Positions 49,706-57,948 of a stretch of DNA of 64,000 nt are shown one piece after another. The translations under genes and the position numbers were made by a program. The DNA is from Dokdonella sp. (GTDB lineage Bacteria; Pseudomonadota; Gammaproteobacteria; Xanthomonadales; Rhodanobacteraceae). Below the pieces are notes generated by a model. That model worked only from the letters and a program-made list of their open reading frames with translations, was not told the DNA's origin and did no database searches. Positions within the stretch are counted from its first letter, which is position 1. Each line of letters opens with the position of its first letter. The stretch is from NCBI RefSeq assembly GCF_017744955.1, contig NZ_JAGIAG010000003.1, positions 62,001 to 126,000 on the forward strand, written 5' to 3'.

Positions 49706-49774
49706 TAGGAGCCCGATGCGGCGACGTGAAGAACGCACCGCGACGCCACTTGGTTACCTCGGAGAAACCACCCG

Positions 49775-50164
49775 ATGAACGCCTCGCCACCCTGGGACGC
49801 CTACGCCGCGGAATGCCCGACGCGGATGGTGCTCGACCGCATCGCCGACAAGTGGACCGTGCTCGTGCTCGGCCTGCTCAGCGAGCATCCGTGGCGCTTC
49901 AACGCGCTGCTGCGCACGATCGAAGGCCTGTCGCAGAAGGTGCTGTCGCAGACGCTCAAGCGCCTCGAACGCGACGGGCTGGTCAGCCGCACCGCCTTCG
50001 CGACGGTGCCGGTCACGGTCGAGTACGCGATCACGCCGCTCGGCGCCACGTTGGCCAGTTCGCTCGGCGCGCTGATCGACTGGTCCGAGCGCAACATCGA
50101 ATCGGTGCAAGCCGCGCAGCGCGCGTTCGACGCCAGACAGCCGCACCCCGGGCGCGCGGCCTGA
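49775..50164 (+). CDS. HxlR-family transcriptional regulator
   Basis: A 129-residue winged-helix regulator. Family residues: CPTRMVLDRIADKWTVLVLG with the redox-sensitive Cys near residue 14, then RFNALLRTIEGLSQKVLSQT (recognition helix) and LKRLERDGLVSRT. Related HxlR proteins respond to quinones or aldehydes through the Cys. It is divergent from the NmrA-like reductase and probably controls it. The antiporter gene follows after 25 bases. Confidence 0.92.
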   Translation: MNASPPWDAYAAECPTRMVLDRIADKWTVLVLGLLSEHPWRFNALLRTIEGLSQKVLSQTLKRLERDGLVSRTAFATVPVTVEYAITPLGATLASSLGALIDWSERNIESVQAAQRAFDARQPHPGRAA

Positions 50165-50189
50165 TTCGTCATTCAAGAAGGAATCCAGC

Positions 50190-51380
50190 ATGCACCACGG
50201 CGCCGACATCCTGCTCGCCCTGTTCGCCATCTTCGTCGCCGCGCAGATCGGCGCCGAACTCGCGCAGCGGCTGAAGCTGCCCGGCGTGGTCGGCGAGATC
50301 GTCGCCGGTTGCGCGATCGGCCCGGCCGCGCTCGGCCTGGTCAGCGCCGAGCAGATCGCCGGCGGCACGCCTCTCGACGTGCTGGCCGAGATCGGCGTGG
50401 TGCTACTGCTGTTCTCGGTCGGCCTGGAAACGCGGCTGGACGACCTGAAGAAGGTCGGCAAGAGCGCCTTCCTGGTCGGCGTGCTCGGCGTGATCGTGCC
50501 GTTCGCGCTGGGCGCGCTGTGGGCGCACGGCAGCGGCTTCGAATGGACCAAGTCGATGTTCGTCGCCGCCGCCTTCGTGGCGACCTCGGCCGGCATCACC
50601 GCGCGCGTGCTGCAGGAGCTCGGCGTGCTGACGCGCATCGAGAGCCGCGTGATCCTCGGCGCCGCGGTCATCGACGACATCCTCGCCATGCTGCTGCTCG
50701 GCGTGGTCACCTCGCTGCAGGGCGACGCCGGCGTCAACGTCGTCGGCCTGCTGCTGGTGCTGGCGCAGGCGGTCGGCTTCGTCGCGGTCATCGGCTGGGT
50801 CGGCACGCGCGTGATGCGCAAGCGCGCGCACTGGCTCGACCGGCCGATCAATCCGCTGTCGCCGCTGACGATCGCGCTGGCGATCTGCCTCGGCCTGGCC
50901 TACCTGTCGACCGAGTTCGGCCTGGCCGCGATCATCGGCGCGTTCCTCGCCGGCATGATCGCCTCGGAGATGCACCAGCGCGAGGAGCTGGAGCACCAGA
51001 TGCAGCCGCTGCTGGCGCTGCTGACGCCGTTCTTCTTCGTCATCACCGGCGCCAAGATCGACCTCGGCGTGTTCGCCAGCGGCGCGGCGCTGTGGACGCT
51101 GCTGGTCGTGACTGTCATCGCGATCGTCTCGAAGCTGATCGGCGGCTTCCTCGGCGCGCTCGCGCTCGGCCGCCGCAGCGCGCTGATCGTCGGCGTCGGC
51201 ATGGTGCCGCGCGGCGAGGTCGGCGTCGTCATCGCCAGCCTCGGCCTCGCCGCCGGCGTGTTCACCAACCAGACCTACGCGGTCATCGTCGCGATGTCGC
51301 TGCTGACCTCGATCGTCACGCCGCCGGTGCTGTCGGCGCTGCTGAAACGGACGCCGGACGAACAGACGCCGCCTGCTTGA
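50190..51380 (+). CDS. CPA2-family cation:proton antiporter
   Basis: A 396-residue membrane protein with about twelve helices and the Na+/H+ exchanger domain: LPGVVGEIVAGCAIGPAALG, VLLLFSVGLETRLDDL, a conserved AVIDDILAMLLLG (Asp pair of the ion site) and PFFFVITGAKIDL. It lacks the C-terminal regulatory RCK/TrkA domain found in Kef proteins. It exchanges Na+ or K+ for protons; the ion is not certain. It is close behind the HxlR gene, so might share its control. A dispersed palindrome follows the stop. Confidence 0.9.
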   Translation: MHHGADILLALFAIFVAAQIGAELAQRLKLPGVVGEIVAGCAIGPAALGLVSAEQIAGGTPLDVLAEIGVVLLLFSVGLETRLDDLKKVGKSAFLVGVLGVIVPFALGALWAHGSGFEWTKSMFVAAAFVATSAGITARVLQELGVLTRIESRVILGAAVIDDILAMLLLGVVTSLQGDAGVNVVGLLLVLAQAVGFVAVIGWVGTRVMRKRAHWLDRPINPLSPLTIALAICLGLAYLSTEFGLAAIIGAFLAGMIASEMHQREELEHQMQPLLALLTPFFFVITGAKIDLGVFASGAALWTLLVVTVIAIVSKLIGGFLGALALGRRSALIVGVGMVPRGEVGVVIASLGLAAGVFTNQTYAVIVAMSLLTSIVTPPVLSALLKRTPDEQTPPA

Positions 51381-51453
51381 GCGCGGCGGCCTCTGCGAGA
51401 AGGATTTCTCGCGGAGGCGCATGGAGTTCGGCGAAAGGCTTCAAGCAAGACGA

Positions 51454-51537
51454 TTTCTCGCAGAGACGCAGAGGACGCTGAGAAAAGCTTTTCTGCCGGT
51501 TTTCTTCTCTGCGCCCTCTGCGCCTCTGCGAGAGAAA
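51454..51537. repeat. Dispersed CGCAGAG palindromic element, copy 4
   Basis: Imperfect inverted repeat with left arm TTTCTCGCAGAGACGCAGAG (51454–51473 onwards) and right arm ending CGCCTCTGCGAGAGAAA (51537), about 30 bases per arm and a loop of roughly 20. A shorter degenerate piece lies at 51390–51416. It separates two convergent genes. Confidence 0.8.
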
Positions 51538-51587
51538 TGCTTTTTTCAGCCCCCCATGCCGACCCGCGCGCGACGAGACGGAATGCG

Positions 51588-52085
51588 TCAAGCCGTCTTC
51601 ATGTGCTGCGAGATCTTCGCCAGCGCGATCGTCAACGCGGCGCCGCCGAGCGTCTTGATCAGGCCGGAGTGCTGCGCGTAGAAGTCGCTGAGTCCGTCGA
51701 CGATGCCCGGATCGTGCCGCTGCGCCTGCGTGACGGCGACCTGCACCTGCTGTGGATCGACCTGCTGCGCCTGGTCCGCCGTGACGCTGCCGACTGCGCC
51801 GCCCTGGCCGAGCAGGCCGCCGAGCACGGCGCCGGCGTTCGGGCCGAGCATCTCGGCGAGATGATTGAGCAGTGCCGCGCGCTGCTCCGGCGTCGCGTTG
51901 GCGAACGTCTGCGCGACCATCTGGCCGACGTCCGGCGTGGCGTTGGAGCCGAACGCGGCGCCGATGCCCTTGCTCAGCACGTCGGGCGGCACGTTCTGCG
52001 CGACGTGGCTGAAATCCTCGGCCGCCGAATTCGCGCCCGCGGCGCCGCCGAGATAACGGTTCAGGATGTCTTCGAGCAATGCCAT
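51588..52085 (-). CDS. Small helical protein, DUF937/YidB-like
   Basis: A 165-residue soluble protein starting MALLEDILNRYLGG. It is helical and rich in Gly/Ala/Gln: VPPDVLSKGIGAAFGSNATP, AALLNHLAEMLGPNAGAVLG, GLLGQGGAVGS. This pattern fits the DUF937/YidB-like group, whose role is unknown. It reads in the same direction as the GlsB-like gene upstream, with an 10-base gap, so the two may be co-expressed. Confidence 0.7.
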   Translation of the reverse strand: MALLEDILNRYLGGAAGANSAAEDFSHVAQNVPPDVLSKGIGAAFGSNATPDVGQMVAQTFANATPEQRAALLNHLAEMLGPNAGAVLGGLLGQGGAVGSVTADQAQQVDPQQVQVAVTQAQRHDPGIVDGLSDFYAQHSGLIKTLGGAALTIALAKISQHMKTA

Positions 52086-52095
52086 CGTCGTGCTC

Positions 52096-52356
52096 CTAGG
52101 CGGCCGGGCCGCGGCCCTTGATCGCCATGTGATAGATGAACAGCAGCACCAGTGCGCCGACGAAGGCGCCGATGAAGCCGGCCGATTGTCCGGCCGCGTA
52201 CCAGTGCAGGGCGCGGCCGATGAAGGTCGCGAGCAGCGAGCCGGCGATGCCGAGCGCTGCGGTCAGGAAGAAACCTTTCGGCCCCGGTCCGTGCGTGACG
52301 AACTTCGCCAACAGACCGACGACGAATCCGATCAGGATGGTCCAGATCAAACCCAT
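52096..52356 (-). CDS. GlsB/YeaQ/YmgE-family membrane protein
   Basis: An 86-residue protein with two or three hydrophobic helices and the family start LIWTILIGFVVGLLAKFVTH, then GPKGFFLTAALGIAGSLLAT and a terminal FVGALVLLFIYHMAIKGR. Members are stress-associated (transglycosylase-associated) membrane proteins of unknown mechanism. It probably forms a small operon with the following YidB-like gene. Confidence 0.9.
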   Translation of the reverse strand: MGLIWTILIGFVVGLLAKFVTHGPGPKGFFLTAALGIAGSLLATFIGRALHWYAAGQSAGFIGAFVGALVLLFIYHMAIKGRGPAA

Positions 52357-52499
52357 GACAGGCTCCTCGTATGCTGGGGATCGACGCGGCGGGCCACCGC
52401 GGCCCGCGCGAGAAGGACGCTACGCGCGGATGCTTACGCGAGCCTTTCGATACGCTTTTTCACCGAAGCGGCGTCGCGGCGCGCCGCCGGGAGCACCGC

Positions 52500-52949
52500 T
52501 CAACGTGACAGCGCGTCGGCGTCGAAGCGTTCCATGAACCGCTCCGGCGCGGCCAGCGGCGCGAAGCCGTATTGCGCGTACAGGCCGTGCGCATCCTGCG
52601 TGGCGAGCAGGAAGCGGCGGATGCGCTGCAGATCCGGATGCGCCATGACGAACTCGACCAGCCGCTTGCCGAGCCCGCGTCCGCGCGCCGCCGGCACGAC
52701 GAACACGTCGGCGAGATACGCGAAGCCGACGCCGTCGGTGACGATGCGCGCGAAGCCGAGCTGGCGCCCGTCCTCGTAGACGCCGAAGCAGATCGAGTTG
52801 GCGATGCTGCGCTCGACCAGCTCGCGGTGGATGCCGCGCACCCAGTACGACTCCTCGCTGAGGAACGCGTGGATCAGGTCGACGTCCAGGCGCGCGCGAT
52901 CGACCGAGAACCACAGGCTTCCTTCGCTGCGCTCGTGACGTTCGCTCAT
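52500..52949 (-). CDS. GNAT-family N-acetyltransferase
   Basis: A 149-residue acetyltransferase. SYWVRGIHRELVERSIANS and FGVYEDGRQLGFARIVTDG lead into motif A: LADVFVVPAARGRGLGKRLV, which binds acetyl-CoA (R/QxxGxG/A). GLYAQYGFAPL and a Met/Arg-rich end complete the fold. The acceptor substrate is not predictable. ATG 52949 has a GGAAAGGAG site; the longer frame from 53291 lacks family similarity. Confidence 0.9.
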   Translation of the reverse strand: MSERHERSEGSLWFSVDRARLDVDLIHAFLSEESYWVRGIHRELVERSIANSICFGVYEDGRQLGFARIVTDGVGFAYLADVFVVPAARGRGLGKRLVEFVMAHPDLQRIRRFLLATQDAHGLYAQYGFAPLAAPERFMERFDADALSR

Positions 52950-53181
52950 CCCGCGTCTCCTTTCCGGACCAGGCCGAACGCTATCACGAAGGGTCGCTCC
53001 GGCGTGCTGGAAGAAACGGCATTCCGGCGGCGCGCGACGTCGAATACGCACCCGGGCCCGCCCCTTCTCGAGGATCCCCTCGTTCCTGTCGCGCCGTCGA
53101 AAGTTTCGAGGCTCCCTTAAGGCTCGCCTAAGCCGACGGCGCCACCATGCACGACCGCGCGAACGAAGCGAACCCACGAGC

Positions 53182-53928
53182 ATGCCCGCCGACAAAGTCG
53201 CCAAGATCACCCTCGCCTTCTGGATCATGAAGATCTGCGCGACCACGCTCGGCGAAACCGCCGGCGACCTGCTGTCGATGACCTTGAACATCGGCTACGC
53301 GCTGAGCTCGGTGCTCCTGCTCGGCTTCTTCTTCGCCACGCTGACGGCGCAGCTCGCCGCCCGCCGCTTCCATCCGCTGTTGTACTGGGCGGTGATCGTG
53401 TCGACCAGCACCGCCGGCACGACGATGTCGGATTTCATGGACCGCACGCTCGGCCTCGGCTACATGCGCGGCGCTGCGATCCTCGTCGCCGGCCTCGCCG
53501 TCGTGCTGGTGGTGTGGCGGCTCGTCGAGGGCAGCTTGTCCGTCGACGCGATCCGCACGCGCCGCGCCGAGCTGTTCTACTGGCTGGCGATCCTGGTTTC
53601 CAACACGCTCGGCACCGCGCTCGGCGATTTCCTCGCCGACGATTCCGGACTCGGCTTCCTCGGCGGTGCCGCGCTCGTCGGCGGCGCGATCGCGCTGACC
53701 GCCGCCGCGGCGTACCTGACCCGCATCGACCGCGTGCTGCTGTTCTGGATCGCATTCGTGCTGACGCGCCCGTTCGGCGCCACCTTCGGCGACCTGCTGA
53801 CCAAACCCGCCGACCATGGCGGCCTCGGCTTCGGCACGATCGGCTCGTCGCTGATCCTGGCGGCGATCCTGCTGGTCTGCCTCGCGCTCACCTATCGACC
53901 GCTGCGCACCGGCGAAACGCGCGCCTGA
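53182..53928 (+). CDS. Membrane protein with four internal repeats (COG4705-like)
   Basis: A 248-residue protein with about eight hydrophobic helices. A motif of the form TxGxxxxDxxxxxxGxG(Y/F) recurs four times: TTLGETAGDLLSMTLNIGY, STAGTTMSDFMDRTLGLGY, NTLGTALGDFLADDSGLGF, and PFGATFGDLLTKPADHGGLG. This repeat is characteristic of COG4705-type membrane proteins of unknown function. The conserved Asp and Gly residues near membrane edges suggest a pore or binding site. It converges with the PQQ-dehydrogenase gene with a one-base gap. Confidence 0.85.
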   Translation: MPADKVAKITLAFWIMKICATTLGETAGDLLSMTLNIGYALSSVLLLGFFFATLTAQLAARRFHPLLYWAVIVSTSTAGTTMSDFMDRTLGLGYMRGAAILVAGLAVVLVVWRLVEGSLSVDAIRTRRAELFYWLAILVSNTLGTALGDFLADDSGLGFLGGAALVGGAIALTAAAAYLTRIDRVLLFWIAFVLTRPFGATFGDLLTKPADHGGLGFGTIGSSLILAAILLVCLALTYRPLRTGETRA

Positions 53929-53929
53929 C

Positions 53930-55906
53930 TCATCGCGCCGCAGGCAGCGCGAACGCGAGCACGTAGTCGCCGATCGTCGTGCCGAGCTTGGCGTGGCCGC
54001 CGGCGGCGACGACGACGTACTGGCGCCCGGCGATCTCGTAGCTCATCGGCGTCGCCTGCGCCCCCGCGGGAAGCCGCGCCTTCCACACTTCCGCGCCGCT
54101 GGCGGTGTCGAAAGCGCGCAGGAACTGGTCGGTGGTCGCGCCGATGAAGACCAGCCCGCCGGCGGTGGTCAGCGGGCCGCCCATGTTCGGCGCGCCCTCG
54201 ATGTTCCAGAACGGCCACGGCGCGCGATCGCGCGAGGTGCCGAGCGGCTTGGACCAGGCGATCGTGCCCTTGCCCAGATCCAGCGCGACCAGCCGTCCCC
54301 ACGGCGGCGCCGTGCACGGCGCGCCGAGCGGCGACTTCAGCAGCGCGCGCCGCATCGCATACGGCGTACCGCTCTGGCGCGCGAACTCCCAGTCCTTGTA
54401 GAGGCCGGAATCGTATTGCGCGTCGAGCTGTCCGCGCGGAATCAGCGCGACCACGAACGGCAGGTCCATCACGTTGGCGATCAGCAGACGGCGCTGCGGG
54501 TCCCAGGCACCGCCGCCCCAGTTCGAGCCGCCGGCGTAGCCGGGACGCTCGATCGTGCCCTGCAGGCTCGGCGGCGTGAAGATGCCCTCGCTGCGCAGCG
54601 CGGCAATCTTGTCGCGACAGACGCCGCGGTCCCAGAACGTCAGGCCCCAGGCGTCGTCCGGCGTGACCTTCGCATGCGACACCAGCGGCGGCAGCGACGA
54701 GAACGGCTGCGTCGGCGACGGCGTCTCGCCGGCGACCGCGCCCTGCGGCACCGCGCGCTCCTCGATCGGGAACAGCGGTTCGCCGTTCTCGCGGTTCAGC
54801 ACGAACACCTGGCCGGTCTTGGTCAGCTGCACCAGCGCCGGCACTGTCGCGCCGTCGCGATCGAGGTCGATCAGCATCGGCTGCGAGGCGGTGTCGTAGT
54901 CCCACAGGTCGTGGTGCACGAGCTGGCGCCCCCAGACCAGCTCGCCGCTCGCCGCGCGCAGCGCGACCACCGAATTGGCGTGAGCGTTGTCGCCCGGCCG
55001 CTCGCCACCGAAGAAGTCCGGACTGGCCGAGCCGGTCGGAACGAAGACCAGATCGCGCTCGGCGTCGACCGCGAGCGGCGCCCACGCGTTCGCCGCGCCG
55101 GTCCAGCGCGCCTGCTGCGCGGCGATCTCGCCGAACTCGGGATTGGCCGCGTCGCCCGGCATCCTGGCCGTGCGCGGGATCGGATCCCAGTGCCAGCGCA
55201 GCGCGCCGCTGCGCAGGTCGTAGCCGCGCACGACGCCGAGCTCGAGGTCGGTGCCGCCGTTGTCGCCGATCGACGAACCGATCACGGCGACGTCGCCGAC
55301 GATCGCCGGCGGCGAGGTCGCCTGATACTGGCCGAGGCGCCGTTCGATCAGGCGCACGTTCCGCGACAGGTCCACCTCGCCGTCGACGCCGAAGTCCGCG
55401 CACCGCTTTCCCGTCTTCGCGTCGAGCGCGAGCAGGCGCGCGTCGATCGTCGGGAACACGATGCGCTCCGCGCAGACGGCGCCGGCGGCGGCGCGCGCGT
55501 CGCGCCACCACGACACGCCGCGCGTCGTCATCTCCGAATAGTCGCGTCCGCGATCGACGTTCGCGTCGAAACGCCAGCGCTCGCGGCCGCTCGCCGCGTC
55601 GAGCGCGAAGACCTTGCCGGTCGCGGTGTTGAAGTACAACGTGTCGCCGACTTTCAGCGGCGTCGCCTCGAACGTCAGCGCCTCGTGTGCGCGCGCGAAG
55701 CCCTCGCCGAGCTCGCCGGTGCGAAAGCTCCAGGCGAGTTCCAGCCCGGCCACGTTCGCCGGCGTGATCTGCGCCAGCGGCGCGTGCCGCTGGCCGCGGC
55801 CGTCGCCGCCGTAGGCGTTCCAGTCGAATGCGGCCTGCGCGCGCGCGACGCCGGCCGCTCCGATTGCCGGTACGACCGCCAGTCCGATCGCCAGAAGATG
55901 TCGCAT
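53930..55906 (-). CDS. Periplasmic PQQ-dependent dehydrogenase
   Basis: A 658-residue quinoprotein of the glucose-dehydrogenase (mGDH)-like propeller type: signal peptide LLAIGLAVVPAIGAAGVARA, then WNAYGGDGRGQRHAPLAQIT, NVAGLELAWSFRTGELGEGF and PLKVGDTLYFNTATGKVFAL. LVHHDLWDYDTASQPMLIDL and GGLVFIGATTDQFLRAFDTA show the repeated propeller blades. It lacks an N-terminal membrane domain and a cytochrome c domain, so it probably passes electrons to a separate carrier. The sugar or alcohol oxidised is not certain. No PQQ synthesis genes are in the window. Confidence 0.9.
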   Translation of the reverse strand: MRHLLAIGLAVVPAIGAAGVARAQAAFDWNAYGGDGRGQRHAPLAQITPANVAGLELAWSFRTGELGEGFARAHEALTFEATPLKVGDTLYFNTATGKVFALDAASGRERWRFDANVDRGRDYSEMTTRGVSWWRDARAAAGAVCAERIVFPTIDARLLALDAKTGKRCADFGVDGEVDLSRNVRLIERRLGQYQATSPPAIVGDVAVIGSSIGDNGGTDLELGVVRGYDLRSGALRWHWDPIPRTARMPGDAANPEFGEIAAQQARWTGAANAWAPLAVDAERDLVFVPTGSASPDFFGGERPGDNAHANSVVALRAASGELVWGRQLVHHDLWDYDTASQPMLIDLDRDGATVPALVQLTKTGQVFVLNRENGEPLFPIEERAVPQGAVAGETPSPTQPFSSLPPLVSHAKVTPDDAWGLTFWDRGVCRDKIAALRSEGIFTPPSLQGTIERPGYAGGSNWGGGAWDPQRRLLIANVMDLPFVVALIPRGQLDAQYDSGLYKDWEFARQSGTPYAMRRALLKSPLGAPCTAPPWGRLVALDLGKGTIAWSKPLGTSRDRAPWPFWNIEGAPNMGGPLTTAGGLVFIGATTDQFLRAFDTASGAEVWKARLPAGAQATPMSYEIAGRQYVVVAAGGHAKLGTTIGDYVLAFALPAAR

Positions 55907-56005
55907 CGTCGATCTCTCCGTGGATTCCCGGCGCGATTGCAGCGGGCGTGCGCGCGTCCGGCAACGAAAGAGTGACGACGGGGACGCGCCGCGGGACGAG
56001 CGGCG

Positions 56006-56779
56006 CTACACCGCGCCGAACGCGTCCGGTAGCAGGGCGCGATAGCGGCGGCTCAGCATCAGCTCGCTGCCGTCGCGCAAGATCAGCTTGAGGTCGCCGT
56101 GCGCCCACGGCGCGATCGAGGCGACGAAATCCGCGCGCACCAGATGCGAGCGGTGCACGCGCAGGAACTCGGCCGGATCGAGGCGCTGCGCCAACCGAGA
56201 CAATGTCGCGCGGATCAGGTGCCGCCGCTCGCGGGTGTGCACTTCGACGTAGTTGCCGGCGGCGGCGAACCGCAGCACGTCGGCCAGCTGCACCACCAGC
56301 GAGCGACCGCGCTCGTGCACGATCAGGCGCTGCAGCCGCGGCATGCGCGTCAATCCGGCGTCGATGCGGCGCAGGCGTTCCTCCCCCAGGCTCGCGCCGT
56401 CGCCGTCGCGCCGCTCGGCCAGCCGCTGCGTCACGCGCGCGAGCATGTGCGCGAAGCGCTCGCGGTCGAACGGCTTCAACAGGTAGTCGAGCGCGGCGAC
56501 TTCGAACGCGCGCAGCGCGTGCTCGTGATAGGCGGTCGTGAACACCAGCAGCGGCAGCGGCGGCGCGGCGCGCGCGAGCAGGTCGAAACCGTTCTCTGCG
56601 CCGAGGCGGATATCGAGGAACAAGAGGTCCGGCCGTGTCTCGCGCAGCGCGGCCAGACCGCCGGCGACGTCCTCGGCCTCGGCGACCACGCGGTAGCCGG
56701 CGCGCTCGGCCAGCAGTCGCCGGAGCTTGGCGCGCGCCGGCGGCTCGTCCTCGACGATGGCGACGCGCGTCTCAGTCAT
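56006..56779 (-). CDS. LytTR-family response regulator
   Basis: A 257-residue regulator with an N-terminal receiver (VAIVEDEPPARAKLRRLLAE; phospho-Asp56 in LLFLDIRLG; TAYHEHALRAFEVAALDYLL with the switch Thr and Lys region) and a C-terminal LytTR DNA-binding domain (from about residue 145: RLIVHERGRSLVV, AAGNYVEVHTRERRHLIRAT, FLRVHRSHLVRADFVASI). It is encoded directly after the sensor kinase gene and overlaps its 3' end by eight bases. Target genes are unknown; the PQQ dehydrogenase next to it is a candidate. Confidence 0.94.
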   Translation of the reverse strand: MTETRVAIVEDEPPARAKLRRLLAERAGYRVVAEAEDVAGGLAALRETRPDLLFLDIRLGAENGFDLLARAAPPLPLLVFTTAYHEHALRAFEVAALDYLLKPFDRERFAHMLARVTQRLAERRDGDGASLGEERLRRIDAGLTRMPRLQRLIVHERGRSLVVQLADVLRFAAAGNYVEVHTRERRHLIRATLSRLAQRLDPAEFLRVHRSHLVRADFVASIAPWAHGDLKLILRDGSELMLSRRYRALLPDAFGAV

Positions 56780-57851
56780 CGCGGCGCAGCGGCAGGTCGA
56801 TCTCGATGCGCGTGCCGCCGCCAGGGCGCGGCGCGATCGCGAAGCGATGATCGTTCGGATACATCAGCGCGAGCCGGTCCTTCACGTTGGCGAGGCCGAC
56901 GCCCGGCATCGACTGCGGCGCGACGCCGGCGCCGTCGTCCTCGACCGTGCAGACCAGGCGATCGCCGCGCGCCGCGACGACCACGTCGACGCGCCCTCGA
57001 CCGCCTGCCAGCCCGTGCTCGAAGGCGTTCTCCACCAGCGGCTGCAGCAGCAGGCGCGGAATGCGCGCCGCGCGCGCCGCGTCGTCGACCGCGACGCGCG
57101 TGACCAGCTTGCCGCGGAAGCGCTCGCGCATCAGCTCGAAGTAGCGCTCCAGCCAGACCGCGTCGTCGCCGACGCGCACCTCGGCCTCGCCCGACTCGGT
57201 CAGCGCCGCGCGCAGCAGATCGGCGAAAGCGGCGATCATGCGGTCGGCGGCGTCGACGTCCTCGTGCATGCGGTTGGAGATCGCGTTCAAGGTGTTGAAC
57301 ATGAAATGCGGCTCGATCTGCGCCGTCAGCTGGGCCAGGCGCGCGGTGCCGAGATCGCGTTCGAGCCGGATGACAGCGAGTTCGTGCGCGCGACGTTCGC
57401 GCCACAGGCGCCAGCCGACGCAGGCGCCGGCGATCATCGCGTAGGTGATCAGGTCCTTCTGGAATTCGTAGAACAGGCCCAGCCGCCAGTCGCCGAAGTC
57501 GTAGTGCGCGCCGTTGAGCGCGTAGACGAGCTTGCGCAAGCCGACCATCGCGGCCGTGTGCACCAGCGAGAACGCGACCGCGGCCGGCAGGTGGCACAGC
57601 AGCCGCGCCGGCCAGCCCGGCCCCGACAGCGGAAAGCGCCGCTCGAAGCGCGCCAGCGCGATCGCCAGCACGGCGATCACGCTGACGCTGGTGAGCTCCC
57701 AGCTGAGCGGCTGCCACGCCGGCAGGGTTTCGCCGGCGTTGCGCAATCCGACGATCACATTGACGCCGTGCCACAGGCCGAGCGCGAGCCAGACGGCGGC
57801 GTAGATCAGCCAGAAGCGCAGGCCCGGCGGCGAATACGACGTGCGCTGCAT
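56772..57851 (-). CDS. Sensor histidine kinase, LytS/YehU-like
   Basis: A 359-residue sensor with four predicted helices in the first 150 residues (FWLIYAAVWLALGLWHGVNV, VSVIAVLAIALARF, VAFSLVHTAAMVGL, LITYAMIAGACVGW), then the his-kinase motif QIEPHFMFNTLNAISNRMHE with phospho-acceptor His182 and an ATPase domain with LVENAFEHGLAGG (N box) and GVGLANVKDRL (G box). It signals to the adjacent LytTR regulator. ATG 57851 is chosen; longer starts at 57878 and 57905 exist. Confidence 0.93.
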   Translation of the reverse strand: MQRTSYSPPGLRFWLIYAAVWLALGLWHGVNVIVGLRNAGETLPAWQPLSWELTSVSVIAVLAIALARFERRFPLSGPGWPARLLCHLPAAVAFSLVHTAAMVGLRKLVYALNGAHYDFGDWRLGLFYEFQKDLITYAMIAGACVGWRLWRERRAHELAVIRLERDLGTARLAQLTAQIEPHFMFNTLNAISNRMHEDVDAADRMIAAFADLLRAALTESGEAEVRVGDDAVWLERYFELMRERFRGKLVTRVAVDDAARAARIPRLLLQPLVENAFEHGLAGGRGRVDVVVAARGDRLVCTVEDDGAGVAPQSMPGVGLANVKDRLALMYPNDHRFAIAPRPGGGTRIEIDLPLRRDD

Positions 57852-57948
57852 CGGCGCTCCACGGTTGCGGACGACCATTGGAGCGCAGTGCCCGCGCCGG
57901 CACAACGCCGGCGGGGCCGGCGGGACTCCTCGCGGCGCGAGCGGGATC

